DNA of 6,770 nt from Alistipes sp. (GTDB taxonomy: Bacteria; Bacteroidota; Bacteroidia; Bacteroidales; Rikenellaceae). Shown here piece by piece: positions 5,931-6,770 of this stretch (its first letter is position 1; each line of letters opens with the position of its first letter). Position numbers and translations under genes: made by a program. The notes beneath the pieces were generated by a model, which saw only the letters and a program-made list of their open reading frames with translations, searched no databases and was not told the DNA's origin. The stretch is taken from positions 1-6,770 of the forward strand of contig JAFOZN010000261.1 in NCBI GenBank assembly GCA_017391185.1. The letters are read 5' to 3'.

Positions 5931-6603
5931 TGCTTTTAGCTTTACGATAACTCTCTATTAGGTGAATTGCGGCATATGCCATAGGAGTTCCAAACACACT
6001 CTCGATCAAAAGCTTAGAGACATATTGGAAGAGTATCATCATCATCAAATCGTGCGCCGAAACCACACCAGCAAAAGCTATAAGAACAAATGGCAATGAG
6101 TCGAAAACGTATGCCACCGCCGAACTACCGATGGTGCGAAGCCACAACCAACGGCCCTTGGTGCGGATCTTAATACGCTCCATAAGCCATGCGTTGGATA
6201 GCTCACCCAAAAGGAATCCCACCAACGAAGCCACCACAATACGAGGAACATAACTAAAGATATGATCATAGGCCGAAGCTGTCTCAGCCAAATAATCAGG
6301 CGAGGGCATAGCAACTCCTATTCGGGTACAAACCACCAAGACAATGTTGCACAACACCGTCAAATAGATAATTCTTTTGGTAGTACGATAACCCCAGATC
6401 TCGGTCAAGACATCACCCAACATATATGCAAAGGGGAAGGTGATGGTGCCCGCATCGAAATAGAAGAGTCCAAAGAAACTCACAACCTTGACTGCCATTA
6501 TATTGGAGACAAGGTAGAGTGTAATAAACAATGCCGTCAGAATCATCAACGGCGATGAGCTGAAATCTCGGTTTTTTAAAGGGTTTTCCGATACCTTATT
6601 CAT
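5905..6603 (-). CDS. yhhQ: Queuosine precursor transporter, YhhQ family (COG1738)
   Basis: A 232-residue inner-membrane protein with about six helices (17-39, 45-66, 78-98, 118-140, 160-182, 187-213). The first block, with NIMAVKVVSFFGLFYFDAG (34-52) and ITFPFAYMLGDVLTEIWGY (54-72), is characteristic of the YhhQ/COG1738 family, which takes up preQ0, preQ1 or, in some lineages, queuine for queuosine synthesis in tRNA. FDSLPF (167-172) occupies the later conserved polar site. The length is normal. The start ATG at 6603-6601 is preceded by an AT-rich run without Shine-Dalgarno. The gene is first in a two-gene unit with the overlapping radical-SAM gene. Which precursor it carries cannot be told from sequence alone. 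Confidence 0.92.
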   Translation of the reverse strand: MNKVSENPLKNRDFSSSPLMILTALFITLYLVSNIMAVKVVSFFGLFYFDAGTITFPFAYMLGDVLTEIWGYRTTKRIIYLTVLCNIVLVVCTRIGVAMPSPDYLAETASAYDHIFSYVPRIVVASLVGFLLGELSNAWLMERIKIRTKGRWLWLRTIGSSAVAYVFDSLPFVLIAFAGVVSAHDLMMMILFQYVSKLLIESVFGTPMAYAAIHLIESYRKAKSNGSLFANR

Positions 6604-6670
6604 ACGTAAAAAATTAAAAAGTTAAACCCTGCCCCAATTTTGAGCCTTACGCCCTCGATCAGAACAGGGT
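6604..6670 (-). promoter_or_regulatory. Leader hairpin with U-rich run before yhhQ, possible attenuator or upstream terminator
   Basis: On the minus strand ACCCTGTTCTGA (plus 6670-6659) pairs with TTGGGGCAGGGT (plus 6637-6626) in a 12-bp stem containing several G-T wobbles, capped by a smaller GAG/CTC pairing. It is followed by TTTAACTTTTTAATTTTTT (from 6626) up to the yhhQ start. The shape is that of an intrinsic terminator. It lies only about 22 nt from the start codon, so it could be a conditional terminator in the leader or the end of a minus-strand gene beyond 6770. No known preQ1 riboswitch class could be recognised with confidence. Confidence 0.45.
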
Positions 6671-6731
6671 ATATCACCAATGTTACTGCTCGTTGGTAGT
6701 AATCTGAAGCACTTATATTGTGGGAATCTCG

Positions 6732-6739
6732 TATATTTG
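6732..6739 (+). promoter_or_regulatory. Putative -7 element for a plus-strand gene beyond the right edge
   Basis: TATATTTG matches TAnnTTTG exactly. No TTTG stands at the right distance upstream (a TTG at 6718-6720 is too close, 11 bp away), and the downstream gene is outside the window, so this is only a motif match. Confidence 0.3.
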
Positions 6740-6770
6740 CTACGTAAATCCGTGAAATATCATTATTGCC

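Noticed and set aside
6661..6700. Resemblance of a minus-strand hairpin loop (GCAGTAAC) to the loop of a preQ1-I riboswitch.
   Set aside because: Only a short loop segment matches. The A-rich tail that forms the second helix of preQ1-I is absent, and the match was found by looking for it. Kept only as part of the leader observation.

Overview
The window looks like a chromosomal segment of a member of the Bacteroidota, probably a gut-type Bacteroidales. The evidence is several promoter elements of the form TAnnTTTG (one with a TTTG box 20 bp upstream, the Bacteroidota sigma-ABfr signature), weak or absent Shine-Dalgarno sequences, moderate GC content, and protein families that read as Bacteroidota versions. 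No mobile element, CRISPR array, rRNA or tRNA was seen.

Layout. 1-778 (minus strand): an ECF sigma factor followed by the start of a single-pass membrane protein cut off by the window edge, a likely anti-sigma partner. 779-1149: a divergent regulatory region with two facing promoters. On the plus side it holds what reads as a complete ribosome-mediated tryptophan attenuator: a 17-codon leader peptide with two adjacent Trp codons, a 1:2 hairpin, a 3:4 terminator hairpin with a U tract, and a 9-10 bp 2:3 antiterminator pairing. 1150-3569 (plus): a TrpB2-type tryptophan synthase beta chain, then 11 bp later an Mrp/ApbC P-loop ATPase with no cysteines, closed by an intrinsic terminator whose loop contains the mrp stop codon. 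3640-5211 (plus): a second unit with its own -7 element, encoding a small DUF486/DMT membrane protein and a THUMP-like class I methyltransferase. 5247-6603 (minus): a YhhQ-type queuosine-precursor transporter overlapping by 26 bp a short radical-SAM protein, a candidate queuine-salvage (QueL-like) enzyme. 6604-6770: the leader of that operon, with a strong hairpin and U-rich run before yhhQ, plus a plus-strand -7 element for a gene beyond the right edge.

How the parts work together. The trpB2-mrp unit appears to be switched on when charged tRNA-Trp is scarce, which argues that TrpB2 really makes tryptophan in this organism although no trpA is nearby. The minus-strand operon probably imports and remodels 7-deazaguanine bases for queuosine in tRNA. 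The most interesting items are the Trp attenuator in front of a stand-alone trpB2, the cysteine-free Mrp under its control, and the transporter/radical-SAM pair.
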